A DNA stretch of 64,000 nt from Desulfonema magnum (GTDB taxonomy: Bacteria > Desulfobacterota > Desulfobacteria > Desulfobacterales > 4be13): NCBI RefSeq assembly GCF_017377395.1, contig NZ_CP061800.1:7213633-7277632 (forward strand), read 5' to 3'. Under the pieces are notes generated by a model, which was not told the origin of the DNA, searched no databases, and saw only the letters and a program-made list of their open reading frames with translations. Of this stretch, positions 45,449 to 55,347 are shown in pieces. The first letter of the stretch is position 1; each line of letters starts with the position of its first letter. The position numbers were made by a program, and so were the translations under genes.

Positions 45449-45522
45449 TGGGGGATCGTCTAGTGGTAGGACGACGGGTTCTGGCCCCGTTAACCCAGGT
45501 TCGAATCCTGGTCCCTCAGCCA
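45449..45522 (+). tRNA. tRNA-Gln (anticodon CTG)
   Basis: A full cloverleaf of 74 nt including an encoded CCA. The acceptor stem TGGGGGA pairs with TCCCTCA (one G-U), the anticodon stem is ACGGG/CCCGT with loop TTCTGGC and anticodon CTG, and the T arm is CCAGG-TTCGAAT-CCTGG. It lies 42 bp after gltX. Confidence 0.97.
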
Positions 45523-45537
45523 GCCAGATTAAAATAA

Positions 45538-45570
45538 GGGGTTATGGAAATTTATCCATAACCCCTTTTT
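45538..45570 (+). terminator. Rho-independent terminator after tRNA-Gln
   Basis: An 11-bp perfect stem GGGGTTATGGA / TCCATAACCCC with a 6-nt loop is followed by TTTTT. It ends the gltX-tRNA unit. Confidence 0.93.
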
Positions 45571-45584
45571 GTATTTCCACAAAA

Positions 45585-45731
45585 AATTCGGGGGGCACAA
45601 TACTTATTTATCCGATTTCAACTTTCCGCCCGGCTTTTCGGATGACAATTTCCGATTTAATATCGTCTCCGAGCAGGCATATACAACAATTATTTCTTTG
45701 TCAAAAAAATAAGTATTATGTCCCCCGAATT
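45585..45731. repeat. Inverted-repeat element AATTCGGGGG
   Basis: The 147-bp element has 25-bp ends: AATTCGGGGGGCACAATACT-TATTT at the left and AAATAAGTATTATGTCCCCC-GAATT at the right. It has no gene. A fragment of the same end is at 21511-21530. Confidence 0.85.
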
Positions 45732-45856
45732 CCCAAATTTTTTAATCTTAATTATCTCCAGTTCCAAAAAGTCGATATTCCATGAAACATAGGTTGACCT
45801 TTTTGGATGCTATAAAAGTCAAAATAAATAGGCAGCTCATTTCCTTAGGAAATTAA

Positions 45857-48076
45857 TCATTTTTCAGCAAATATATTGTTCAAAATCTCAGCTAATTGTG
45901 ATTTCGTATACGGTTTTGGAACTATCCCGCAAAAACCGTAATCCTCGTAATTTGACATTATGGGATCATTTGAATAACCACTTGAAGCAATGGCTTTAAC
46001 ATTTGAATCAATCTTCAATAATTCAATGATTGTTTTTAATCCTCCCATGCCTCCGGGGACGGTAAGATCAAGAATTACCGCATCAAATGCATCTTCAGTT
46101 GTTTGAGCTTTTTTATACATTTTAATTGCCTGAGACCCATCCGCGGAAAAGGCAGTTTTATATCCCATGCTCTTCAGCATTCTCCCAACCATTTTCAAGA
46201 TGGGTTCCTGGTCGTCCATAACCAGAATTTTGCCTTGACCTTTATGTTTAGCTTCTTTCTGGTCTTTAGGCTCCTTGAAATCATTTAACGAAGTTGGCAG
46301 ATAAATATTAAAAACCGTTCCCTTTTCAATTTCTGAATATACAGTAATGTAGCCCTCATGCTTTTTGATAATGGAGTATGTGGTAGTTAAGCCAAGACCG
46401 CTTCCTTTTTGCTTGGTTGTAAAATAAGGTTCAAATATATTTAAAAGATGCTTCTCAGGTATGCCAATACCTTGATCTTCAATAACAATTTTGACATATC
46501 GTCCTGATGGCAGAGGGATACCGCTTTCAGATTCAATGGTCACATTTTCTGTACAGATGGCAATCGCTCCGCCATTTGGCATAGCTTGATTCGCATTGAT
46601 CACCAAGTTGTTGACGACCTGATTTATCTGACCTTCATCGACTTCAACAGGCCATAAATCTTCCGATAAATTAAAAATACACTTCGATGCTGCTCCTCTG
46701 ATTGAAAAAATAGCAGCATCTCTTATTATTTTGTTGATATCAGCAACTTTTTTTACGGGCGCACCTCCCTTGGAAAACGTAAGCAGTTGATTTGTCAACC
46801 CCTGGGCTTGTTTTGATGATTCCTGTATATCAGTAAGCACCTCGTATAATTCATCATCCTTATTCAAACGGCTAAGTACATATGAAATGTTACCTGTTAT
46901 AATACCAAGCATATTATTGAAATCATGTGCTATACCGCCAGCTAATGTGCCGATAGCTTCCATTTTCTGTGACTGTCTGAGTTGTTCTTCAAATCGTTTT
47001 TTTTCTTTCTCATGTTTTTTACGTTGAGTTATATTTGCAGATACAACTGTTATGTAATCAATCCTTCCATCATCATCAAATATAGGTATGAGTGATGATT
47101 CAAGCCAGACTTCATTACCTTCAATATCCTTCGCCGGTGCCTCAAGTACAACTATTTCGCCAGTCTTTTTTACATGTTTCAACTTTTCTGTCATTGCTTT
47201 TTGAAATGTTTCAGGAAAAAATTCAAAAGGATAAGGTTTGCCATATACCTCAGCATTATAATCCAGCTTCAGCATTTTAAATCCGTTGGCACTCATGTAT
47301 TTCAGATTGAAATCAAGGTCCACTATTTTGTGGCAAACTGGAGAATGGTCAAGCAAAGCCTGATTTCTTTTCTGAGCCTCTTTTAGCTTTCGTTTGGCTT
47401 CTTCTTTTTCAACAGTGTCGCCTATTAACCGAGCCCAGGCTTTCAACCTCTTTTTGGCTAAATCTATAATGTATTGGGGCCTTGACTGATAAGTCCCTCC
47501 AATTTTAACAAGTTCTTCCATATCAACTTCAAATTTTTTAGCCACTTGTTTTAATTGCTCATAATCATTCGGCGGATTGCCATATCCTATATTGATCGCA
47601 CCGATAACCCTTCCGGCAGAATAAATCGGTTCACAATATAAACAGATTCCGCCCACACACTTAATATCAGTGCTGCACCCTGATTCAATGGCTACTTTGG
47701 CTGAATCGTTCCAACAATTTTCATGACAAAGCCATTTACCACATACCAAGGCCTTTTGATTATCATTGGTTTTACAAAGTTGACGGGATGCCAAGTCCAA
47801 ATACTGACACCAACCAGAGGAGAACATACCAAAGGCATAATCCCCGTTAGCTTCGTAAATAGCCACAGATGTATCAAGCAGATCAATTGTATCTTCGGCG
47901 ATTTCAGCAAGCAAATCCTTACCAACGGAATCCATGATCAGACGACATGTGTTTAATTCCGTAATATCTCCATAGGTTGGAATATAAGGTGATTTATTTG
48001 CATCAAGAAGATCGGCATGATTATCCGAAAGCCATTTAATTTTATTTAATTGATCAGTCCTTGAATTGGTATTCAT
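45857..48076 (-). CDS. Hybrid sensor histidine kinase with PocR-type sensor
   Basis: The product is 739 residues. An N-terminal PocR-like domain (~40-200) is rich in Cys (CQYLDLASRQLC, CGKWLCHENCW, CSTDIKCVGGICLYC), which suggests metal or small-ligand binding. A PAS domain (~245-355), a HisKA with the phospho-acceptor GGIAHDFNNMLGIITGN, an HATPase (NNLVINANQAM, EDQGIGIPE, GSGLGLTT) and a C-terminal receiver (KILVMDDQEPI, AVILDLTVPGGMGG with the Asp) follow. No membrane segment is present, so it is cytoplasmic. GGAG precedes the start. The genes it controls are not adjacent. Confidence 0.92.
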   Translation of the reverse strand: MNTNSRTDQLNKIKWLSDNHADLLDANKSPYIPTYGDITELNTCRLIMDSVGKDLLAEIAEDTIDLLDTSVAIYEANGDYAFGMFSSGWCQYLDLASRQLCKTNDNQKALVCGKWLCHENCWNDSAKVAIESGCSTDIKCVGGICLYCEPIYSAGRVIGAINIGYGNPPNDYEQLKQVAKKFEVDMEELVKIGGTYQSRPQYIIDLAKKRLKAWARLIGDTVEKEEAKRKLKEAQKRNQALLDHSPVCHKIVDLDFNLKYMSANGFKMLKLDYNAEVYGKPYPFEFFPETFQKAMTEKLKHVKKTGEIVVLEAPAKDIEGNEVWLESSLIPIFDDDGRIDYITVVSANITQRKKHEKEKKRFEEQLRQSQKMEAIGTLAGGIAHDFNNMLGIITGNISYVLSRLNKDDELYEVLTDIQESSKQAQGLTNQLLTFSKGGAPVKKVADINKIIRDAAIFSIRGAASKCIFNLSEDLWPVEVDEGQINQVVNNLVINANQAMPNGGAIAICTENVTIESESGIPLPSGRYVKIVIEDQGIGIPEKHLLNIFEPYFTTKQKGSGLGLTTTYSIIKKHEGYITVYSEIEKGTVFNIYLPTSLNDFKEPKDQKEAKHKGQGKILVMDDQEPILKMVGRMLKSMGYKTAFSADGSQAIKMYKKAQTTEDAFDAVILDLTVPGGMGGLKTIIELLKIDSNVKAIASSGYSNDPIMSNYEDYGFCGIVPKPYTKSQLAEILNNIFAEK

Positions 48077-49266
48077 TTTTACTCCAAATTTGTTTATTGT
48101 ATTTAGTGATGAATTTGATAACTATTTGTAAGTATTTAAAAATTAAGTGAATCAGATTTTTTGCCAAAGTATTAACTCCCTAGAAGCACATTATTGAGAC
48201 TCAAATCTTTATTCAATTACAAAAATTATATTTGAAAAATTCGGTGAAGGCTTTTTTTAAGACTTGGAAAAACGCATTATTGCATAAGGACCGAAAATTA
48301 TGCGTCCGAGGCCGGCCGGAATAATGTTTTCTTCCCGAGCTGCTTATTATAAAAAATAATATCCTCTGACAATATTTTAGGGATTTCCCCTAAAAATAAA
48401 ATACCCGGAAATGTAGGGGCGGTGGGTTCCGCTTCGCTCCACCCACCCTACATTTTTTGTATCGGGTATGTTATTTATTTTGAATTCCCTTATTGCATTT
48501 ATCCCAAAAATAAGATAGGTATGACATTTACTGTCAGCAGATCATAACTTTCTGAATACTCAGCTTTTTCATTCCTTACAGTTTCATGGACAGGATGAGA
48601 ACGCCTCAGTCTGCTGACAGTCAGTGTTCGTTCTTTAAGAAATGAATTTTATCTCTTTACTATGGGCCGGAAGAGAATGCAATATAAATTTTCAGCATCA
48701 GAGTAAAAAAATCTGATTTTTTGAAAAATATATATCCTTAACCTTTTGTTTTTATTTTTTTATAAATTATAGAGGATTCCTTAATAACATCCGGAAGGTC
48801 ATGCGTAAAAAACATTACTCCGTCTGCACAGAAAGACACTTATGCGGATCGGATCGGATCAGACAGTTTGTCATCTTCCATGGAAAACGCATCCCTCGGA
48901 AATGAGGAAAACTGAAATATCGCAGTTTCTTTCTTTAGCTGGCAACCAAGCGTAATGTCGCGGCAAGCACACGGAATCAGGCATTGAATGCCTTTGTTTT
49001 TCTCTGCTCACAAGTACTCGGAATCAGCCTGGAAAATTTCAGACATATCAAAAAAGCAAAAAACCGGAAAATCTGCCCACAGCAGACTTGTTCCTAAATA
49101 AATTCTGACTCAATAAAAAACAGATACTTAAAATGGCAAAAAGCTTCAAAAGCCTTATTTGGGAACACCTCTGATGTAGATGTATGGCGGGTCGGGTGCG
49201 GATATGATGATATCCTCTTGTTATTTCAGCATAAAAAATTCAAAAACAGGTGTTTTTCGGGCTTAT
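48077..49266. other. Long non-coding gap with hairpin repeats
   Basis: There is no convincing gene in 1.19 kb. A hairpin at about 48401-48470 combines ATACCCG/CGGGTAT and AATGTAGGG...CCCTACATT stems. A TGTCAGCAGAT / CTGCTGACAG pair frames 48533-48625. The rest is AT-rich, with no terminator I can assign to the downstream end of the phosphatase gene. Confidence 0.5.
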
Positions 49267-51321
49267 TTAATGTTCTGTCACCCGTTTTATGATAACAAGC
49301 GTCATATCATCCTCCCGCCGGTTGTCACACCACCGGACCACATCAGCCATGATCATCTCCTTCATTGCCTCGGGTTCCTGATGAGCATGTTTTTCAACGA
49401 TTCTCATAAACCCGTCAATATCGAGCATTTTGCCGTCCGGGTTTTCCGCCTCTGTCAGACCGTCGGTGTAGAGAATGAGAATATCTCCCGGTTCCAGAGA
49501 GAACTCGGCGTTTTTTGTGGCTTTGGAAATATCCTTCTTAAAGTTCAGGTAAACGCCCCGGGTTCTGACAAGCTCGCAAGCTCCGGTTTTCTGACGATAA
49601 ACAAGCATGGAAAGATGCGCTCCCGCGTGCTGGAACTGTCCGCGGCCCAGATATTTAAGTGCCGTGAATGTCATAAAATGGTTTTCATGCAGCCGTTCAC
49701 TGACATTCATATACAGAATTTCATTGACTCTGACGACAAGACTCCGCGCATCAGTGTCAAAGTTGGCGGTCACTGTGCTGTGAATTGTCTGCGCCATCAT
49801 CATGATCAGTCCGGGCGTGATGCCGTGCCCTGACACATCGCCGATGGCGAACCACAGCGCACCTGATTTGTCAAAGTTGAAGTCATAAAAATCGCCTCCG
49901 ACATGTTCTGCCGGAAACATTGTTGCGGCAATCTCAAAATCCGGATGAATATTTTTAGTATTTTCAGGTAATAAAACCGTCTGTATCTTTTTTGCCAGTT
50001 CCATTTCACCCCACAAAGCGTTCATGGCATCTGATAATTTTGAGTTTGCCTCCTCAGCCTGTATAAGTGCCTTGTCAACCTCAGCTTTCAATTGCCTGCG
50101 CTGAGTAATATCCTGGATAACAGAAATTGTGAAATCCGGTTTTCCCTGATCATCTCTGCTCAGAGAATTTGTCTCATTGACCCAGACGGTCTCTTTGTTC
50201 TTGCGAATATAGCGTTTTTCAGTTGAATAAGTGGCAATGTCGCCATTCAGAAGTTGCAGCGACATCTCCTTGTCAACATCCGTATCCTCGGAACTTGTAA
50301 TATCTGCAAGAGACAGATTCAGTATTTCATCATTGTCATACCCGGTAATCTCACAAAATTTTTGGTTGACGCGGAGACATTTTCCATCAGGAGACAAGTG
50401 GGCAATCCCCACGGCAGCCTGTTCAAAGGTGCCACGAAAAAGCGTCTCACTTTCAAAACGTTTTTTAATCAGACGCTCCGAATGTTTGGTGAAATATGCA
50501 AGCAGCCGCGTTCCCCCGAGAACAAAAAACAGAATAAGAACAAAAAACGTGGTGGCACCGTGGATAAAGAATGTACGGCGAGCTTCGGCCATCTCGCTCT
50601 CCAACGGAACCCGAATCGAAATAATTGCCCTCATGTCCCCCAATTTTTCATAAAAACCGGCTGTATCTCCATAACGTCTGACCAGTTCCTGAGGGGCTGC
50701 ATCGGGAGTGCCATGGCACCGCATACAACTGGGCTTATTAACTAAAAACGGCAGGGCATAATATAAATATTCTTTTCCATTGAGTTCAACTACTTCTGAA
50801 TATTCTTTTTGTCCACCGGATTTAAAATTTCTGATAAGGTTCTGTTCAAATTTATCTGCTGTGTTTAAGGGATTCCGAGGATTGTTTGCCGCCAGCTTAT
50901 AATAAAACTCCGCCATTCCGAGTTTTTCGCGATGTTGGTTATAATAATGGTGAATATTTCTGGTGACATATGAGCCTGATAAAAGTTGCGGAGAAAAATA
51001 CGCTTCATAGAGATGCTTTTTTTCTTTAAGCCTATATACCTCGGGCTTCTGATGATGGGTGATATAGTTGTGAACCCCCTTTTGTTGCAGCAGCAAGTTC
51101 TTAATTTTTTTCTCGGCTTCTGTTATTGCAAAGGATTTGGTTTGGTAATAAAGCAGACCCGTCAGAACACTGCCGGCGACCAGACTGATTACCAGCAGCA
51201 ATTTCAGCATAATTTTTCTTATATCGCGTCCGTAATCCGAGTGCTGATTATTCTCATCCGGATCACTGATAACTTTATGGTCCTGACTGACCAGCTTTGA
51301 ATGGTTCTCCTTCTGACTCAT
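49267..51321 (-). CDS. PP2C-type (SpoIIE) phosphatase with heme-motif sensor and PAS domain
   Basis: The product is about 684 residues from ATG 51321, preceded by GAAGGA; a longer frame to 51504 is rejected. A membrane helix (MLKLLLVISLVAGSVLTGLL) leads into a periplasmic DUF3365/Tll0287-like sensor with a CxxCH heme c motif (SCMRCHGTP), then a second membrane helix, a PAS domain (~345-455), a short coiled coil and the SpoIIE phosphatase domain (LPENTKNIHPDFEIAATMFP, then GGDFYDFN, GDVSGHGI, LILYTDGLTEAENPDG and RREDDMTLVIIKR, with metal-binding Asp residues). Such proteins act in partner-switching control of sigma factors or anti-anti-sigma proteins. Redox sensing is inferred. Confidence 0.9.
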   Translation of the reverse strand: MSQKENHSKLVSQDHKVISDPDENNQHSDYGRDIRKIMLKLLLVISLVAGSVLTGLLYYQTKSFAITEAEKKIKNLLLQQKGVHNYITHHQKPEVYRLKEKKHLYEAYFSPQLLSGSYVTRNIHHYYNQHREKLGMAEFYYKLAANNPRNPLNTADKFEQNLIRNFKSGGQKEYSEVVELNGKEYLYYALPFLVNKPSCMRCHGTPDAAPQELVRRYGDTAGFYEKLGDMRAIISIRVPLESEMAEARRTFFIHGATTFFVLILFFVLGGTRLLAYFTKHSERLIKKRFESETLFRGTFEQAAVGIAHLSPDGKCLRVNQKFCEITGYDNDEILNLSLADITSSEDTDVDKEMSLQLLNGDIATYSTEKRYIRKNKETVWVNETNSLSRDDQGKPDFTISVIQDITQRRQLKAEVDKALIQAEEANSKLSDAMNALWGEMELAKKIQTVLLPENTKNIHPDFEIAATMFPAEHVGGDFYDFNFDKSGALWFAIGDVSGHGITPGLIMMMAQTIHSTVTANFDTDARSLVVRVNEILYMNVSERLHENHFMTFTALKYLGRGQFQHAGAHLSMLVYRQKTGACELVRTRGVYLNFKKDISKATKNAEFSLEPGDILILYTDGLTEAENPDGKMLDIDGFMRIVEKHAHQEPEAMKEMIMADVVRWCDNRREDDMTLVIIKRVTEH

Positions 51322-51728
51322 TTTATTATCCTTCAATTCATTCCAGTGTGTAACATCAGACGTTGAGCCTCTGAATCTGTTATAAACAACGATAGTAATA
51401 TGACAAAACAGAAATAAAATATTTCCTGAAAATTCTGCGACTTGATCATGAAGATAAGCGGTCCCCCGAAGGGAGGACTTTTCCTGCCTGATAGGTGGAA
51501 ACAAGCAGGGATATCCCGAGCCGTTTCAAAATATCGGGAAAGTTTGTCGTATGAATGCTTCATAGCGGCTCTACGGGAGGCGCGGCATTTGCCAAAAACG
51601 GATTCCTGCTTTCGCAGAAATGATAAGCTTTTTATTCGAATCGGGTCAAAAACCTGATTGTTGAGTGATAACAGAAAATAAGGAAAAGCTCACAGCCGAC
51701 AGCAAAACAGTGTTCCTCAGTTTCGATG
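51322..51728. other. Intergenic region between the phosphatase and NadM-like genes
   Basis: I see no gene. GGATTCCTGCTTTCGCAGAAAT at about 51600 is a fragment of the repeat that is whole at 62908-62990. Confidence 0.4.
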
Positions 51729-52313
51729 TTATCGGACACCCCGGGATGACGCGTGAATGTTTTTCAGCCTCTCAGGAATTTTCCATTTTTTTATGAGAAC
51801 AGACACATTTTCCGGAACCATATGCTCCCATGCCCGGCCGCTAAGGATTCGCTTTCGGATATCACTCGCGCTGATGCCTTTTTTCTCAGGAGGAACCTCC
51901 CATAAAACATGGTACTTCAGACCAACTGATTGGAAATAACTGAGCTTTTGTCTGCCCCAGTCATCGTAAATGGTCAGGAAAAACACACCATCCAGGGGTA
52001 CATAATATTTGTAGCGGTCCGGGAGGTTGATTGGCAAAGGCACAACAGAGAACTCACGCGAATTTAATCCCTCGTCCTCCAGAACCGTTTTGACGAGAAT
52101 ATGACGTTCATAATACGTCAGGGGATTTGCCAGGGGATTGCTTCTGCCCGGATCAGCGGTCTCTTCCAGCGTCAGCATCGGATCCGGATTTGTGATCCCC
52201 ACGACCATATGCTCACAAAACGATTTCCCTGCCAGAATATATTTGACATGATCATTATGCAGTATCTGAAACCGGCCGTGAATCACGCCTGTTTCATATA
52301 TCGGCGTTGTCAT
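51729..52313 (-). CDS. Nicotinamide-nucleotide adenylyltransferase-like protein (NadM type)
   Basis: The product is 194 residues with a GGAG site. The nucleotidyltransferase signature is GVIHGRFQILHNDH (GRFQ-x-x-H-x-x-H), followed by HMVVGITNPDPM and the C-terminal KGISASDIRKRI (ISxTxIR-like). Such enzymes adenylate NMN or related mononucleotides, so a role in NAD synthesis or salvage is likely. The exact substrate is uncertain. Confidence 0.82.
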   Translation of the reverse strand: MTTPIYETGVIHGRFQILHNDHVKYILAGKSFCEHMVVGITNPDPMLTLEETADPGRSNPLANPLTYYERHILVKTVLEDEGLNSREFSVVPLPINLPDRYKYYVPLDGVFFLTIYDDWGRQKLSYFQSVGLKYHVLWEVPPEKKGISASDIRKRILSGRAWEHMVPENVSVLIKKWKIPERLKNIHASSRGVR

Positions 52314-52336
52314 ATTTATCTGCTCCTATTTCTTTT

Positions 52337-53185
52337 CTAAGGGGATTCCAAGAGTATTTTCTCAAGCTGACCGATTTTTTCCTCCAAATTGCTTTTCATT
52401 TCAGGATAAGTCGAGCAGTTGTTCAGAACAAAATAAGCCGTGTCCAGAACATCTCCGAAACGGGGATTTGACGGAAGAGAGGTGATCCTGAGATAGCGAT
52501 CCAGGGTTCGTGTTCTGTACGTGCCGCCGCTGTCTATGGAAGCTGTCCATATTTTGCTGTCCTCAGCCAGTTCTATTTTTGTCTTTTGTGTTGTCTGTTT
52601 CCAATAGCGCAGCGACAGCGTCAGCACTTCGACAATAAGTTCACGGAGCCGGGCTTTTTTAAGCGCTGCTTCGGCTTTTTTCCGCCCCGAGCTTTCCTCT
52701 CTCAGCGACGCTTCCAACTGACCACGGAGTTTGGTCAGCTCCGCGTTTGCCTTTGAGAGTTCCTCATTGACCTTTTCAAGACGCTCCTGCTTTTCCCGAA
52801 CCGCCAAGATCAGACCGAGCTTTTCCATGGCTTTTTCAATGGCCACATCCAATTCTTCCACTCCCACCGGCTTTCGCAGATAATTGACAGCACCCAGTTT
52901 CATCGCTTCCACCGCGGTGTCTATGCCTCCGTGACCCGTCATCACAATGCACTGAAGGTCGGGCCGGCGTTCTATGGCCCTCCGGATAAGTTCGATGCCG
53001 TCCATCCCGGGCATACGAATATCAGCAATAAGGATATCAATATCTGTTCTGCTCAGAATATCCAGAGCCTTTTCACCGGCCGGAGCTGTATGAACCGCAT
53101 AAGAAAGGGTTTCAAGCTGCCAGCTCACAAATTCCACAAAATCAGGTTCGTCATCAACGAGGAGAATTTTTCCTTTTGAGTCCAT
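52337..53185 (-). CDS. Response regulator with coiled coil and unknown C-terminal domain
   Basis: The product is 282 residues from ATG 53185 (AAGGATAAG before it); a start at 53203 is also possible. The receiver domain has KILLVDDEPDFVEFVSW, the phosphorylatable Asp in DILIADIRMPGMDGIEL, MTGHGG and LRKPVGVEEL. A coiled coil (~125-180, KQERLEKVNEELSKANAELT) links to a ~100-residue domain (VEVLTLSLRYWKQTTQKTKI, LDRYLRITSLPSNPRFGDVL) that I do not recognise and that has no DNA-binding motif. It is a likely partner of the neighbouring phosphatase or of a distant kinase. Confidence 0.88.
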   Translation of the reverse strand: MDSKGKILLVDDEPDFVEFVSWQLETLSYAVHTAPAGEKALDILSRTDIDILIADIRMPGMDGIELIRRAIERRPDLQCIVMTGHGGIDTAVEAMKLGAVNYLRKPVGVEELDVAIEKAMEKLGLILAVREKQERLEKVNEELSKANAELTKLRGQLEASLREESSGRKKAEAALKKARLRELIVEVLTLSLRYWKQTTQKTKIELAEDSKIWTASIDSGGTYRTRTLDRYLRITSLPSNPRFGDVLDTAYFVLNNCSTYPEMKSNLEEKIGQLEKILLESP

Positions 53186-53219
53186 CTGCTTATCCTTTTT
53201 CATTATCTTTTGATGTGGT

Positions 53220-53341
53220 GCAGAATGCTACAAACATGCCGCCCCGACGGGGCTTTACCAGCCCGGCACGATGAATGCTGTTACAAATATGTCACCCCCC
53301 ACGGGGCTTGGCCGGCCCTCCCCTAAATCCGTTATAATCAG
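53220..53341. repeat. Family B MITE, right half
   Basis: It contains ATGCCGCCCCGACGGGGCTT and CACCCCCCACGGGGCTTGGC units and the right end CCTAAATCCGTTATAATCAG, as in the full element at 11308-11552. The left end is missing; it abuts the start of the response regulator gene. Confidence 0.8.
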
Positions 53342-53688
53342 AAAATCTTTAACACACAATTGGCAGATACGACAAGAAATAAAGATGAAATAAGATACTC
53401 TCTCTTGACTTCGGGAATATGCCTATGGTTAGATGAAAAACAGTTTCAGACTGTTCCCTGATATCAGGAGTTTTACCAATTTCAGCAGATCAGAAAGTTT
53501 TAACCCCTGGTCAGATCCGTTAGCACTCATGTGACAGGGTAATATTCATCGGACAGTGTGAAAAATTTTCAATCTGCTGAATTTAATTCATTATCAGCAG
53601 ATTGAAAATTTTTGAACACCTTCGGTTCTGATGATGCAGGCTGAATAAAAATTTTTCCATCTGCCAGATTATCAAAAGGAAGCACTTC
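53342..53688. other. Non-coding region with a 20-bp inverted repeat
   Basis: AAAAATTTTCAATCTGCTGA (53561-53580) and TCAGCAGATTGAAAATTTTT (53594-53613) are perfectly complementary, 13 nt apart. The TTTTCRATCTGCTGA core also occurs at about 19890 and 26635. No gene is seen. The promoter of the next gene is probably here. Confidence 0.6.
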
Positions 53689-55275
53689 ATGAGACACTTT
53701 CATTCTTACGGACCAGTAAACAGCAAAACACATTTCTATGTGGAACGCAGATATCTGGTGGATCACTGCAGAGATCAGATGATCGGAGATATGGCGGACG
53801 GCGGTTATTATTTTACCATATGGGGACCAAGACAATCAGGAAAAACCTGGCTCATGGAGCAGGTGAAGAAGGAAATCGAAAATCGTTACGGTGGCAGGTT
53901 TGTCATCGGTACCATATCCATGCAGGGAATTGTCATGGAAGATGATGACCCCGACGAAGTATTTTTAAAAAAAGTCCCAAAGCTTATGCTGGACGGATTT
54001 GAACTGAACGTGGATGCGCCGGCATCGTGGGAAGACTGGTCCCTGCTTTTTCACAAAAGCAGGGGGCTTTTCAATCGGCCTGTTCTGATGTTTATGGACG
54101 AATTTGACAGTTTGCCTGCAAAGGTCATTGATAAATTGGCCACGCTTTTCCGAGATATGTATATAAATCAGAAAAATTATTTGCTTCAGGGGCTGTGTCT
54201 GATCGGGGTGCGTGCGGCAGTCGGGGTTGAAGGCAGCCGGGGCATGCCCTTTAATGTTCGGAAATCTTTGCATGTGCCCAACTTTACAATAGATGAGGTG
54301 CAAGAAATTTTTCAGCACTACCAGGAAGAAAGTCACCAGAAAATAGAGCCGGAGGTGGTGATGAGTATCTTTGATGTTACCCGGGGACATCCCGGACTGG
54401 TTTGCTGGTTTGGTGAACTTCTCACCGAGAATTATCAGCCGGGTCCTGACAAAATAATAGATCAGAAGGTCTGGAACCGTGTCTATGGCCGAGCCTGTAA
54501 TGTGGAGTGGAACAATATGTTTCTGAATCTCATAAAAATGACCAAAAAAAAATACCGGCCCCAGATGCTTGAAATTTTTGCCCGGTCAGATATTCCTTTC
54601 AAGCTGGATGCGGATTGGTGCAATCATCTGTATCTGAACGGCATTATTGATGCTGAAGGCTATGTGGATGACAGGGGGGAAGAGCTGGAAGTCTGTCGTT
54701 TTTCATGTCCTTTTGTTCAGAAACGTCTCTACAAAACCCTGACAGATGATCTTGTGGGAAATTTTACGCCTGTCCTGGCGCTGAACCCGTTTGATGAAAT
54801 GGAAGATGTGTTCAACGGGCAGGAACTGAACTTTCAGGCCCTGATCACCCGCTACAAAAATTATGTGGTCCGGCTCAAATCAAAAGGATTTACCCCGTGG
54901 AAAGAGCGATTCCGGAAATCAGATTTACGGTTAAGAGAGTCTTCCGGATATTTCCATTTGTATTCGTGGCTTCACAGTGTGTTAGGCAAACAATGCCTGA
55001 TCAGCCCCGAATTTCCCACTGGCAGCGGCAAGGTTGCGCTGCATTTGAAATGCGAAGACAAAAAAGGCATTATCGAGGTCAGGCAATTCATAAATGCATC
55101 TGAATTCAGAAGAGCAAAACACGAGGCTGCAAAATACGCGACAGAATCCGGCCTGGAGGGCATCGCCCTGATTATTTTTGTGCCGATAGATGATGAAGAT
55201 ATTTTGTCAAAACTGTCAGGAGAAGAGATTATAGAGGATGTACTTGTGACGGTTATTGCCATCGGGTGGATGTAA
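53689..55275 (+). CDS. AAA ATPase with C-terminal PD-(D/E)XK-like domain
   Basis: The product is 528 residues with AAAGGAAG before ATG. The ATPase has P-loop WGPRQSGKTWLMEQV (~46-60), Walker B RPVLMFMDEFDSL (~127-139) and TRGHPGLVCWFGELL as a GHP sensor-like motif. A C-terminal part from ~430, SPEFPTGSGKVALHLKCEDK then KGIIEVRQF, resembles the degenerate PD-(D/E)XK domain found in DUF1703-type AAA proteins. Its central residues (Asp replaced by Ala/His; EVR for EVK) are changed, so nuclease activity is doubtful. The same broad ATPase class as the genes at 310 and 2569. Function unknown; probably defence or stress related. Confidence 0.8.
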   Translation: MRHFHSYGPVNSKTHFYVERRYLVDHCRDQMIGDMADGGYYFTIWGPRQSGKTWLMEQVKKEIENRYGGRFVIGTISMQGIVMEDDDPDEVFLKKVPKLMLDGFELNVDAPASWEDWSLLFHKSRGLFNRPVLMFMDEFDSLPAKVIDKLATLFRDMYINQKNYLLQGLCLIGVRAAVGVEGSRGMPFNVRKSLHVPNFTIDEVQEIFQHYQEESHQKIEPEVVMSIFDVTRGHPGLVCWFGELLTENYQPGPDKIIDQKVWNRVYGRACNVEWNNMFLNLIKMTKKKYRPQMLEIFARSDIPFKLDADWCNHLYLNGIIDAEGYVDDRGEELEVCRFSCPFVQKRLYKTLTDDLVGNFTPVLALNPFDEMEDVFNGQELNFQALITRYKNYVVRLKSKGFTPWKERFRKSDLRLRESSGYFHLYSWLHSVLGKQCLISPEFPTGSGKVALHLKCEDKKGIIEVRQFINASEFRRAKHEAAKYATESGLEGIALIIFVPIDDEDILSKLSGEEIIEDVLVTVIAIGWM

Positions 55276-55277
55276 AA

Positions 55278-55347
55278 GAATTGAGAATTGAAAATTGAAA
55301 ATTGAAAATTGAAAATTGAAAATTGAAAATTGAAAATTGAAAATTCA
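55278..55347. repeat. Heptanucleotide repeat, ten units
   Basis: GAATTGA twice, AAATTGA seven times and AAATTCA, starting 3 bp after the AAA gene stop. It is the most uniform of the heptad arrays. Confidence 0.95.
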
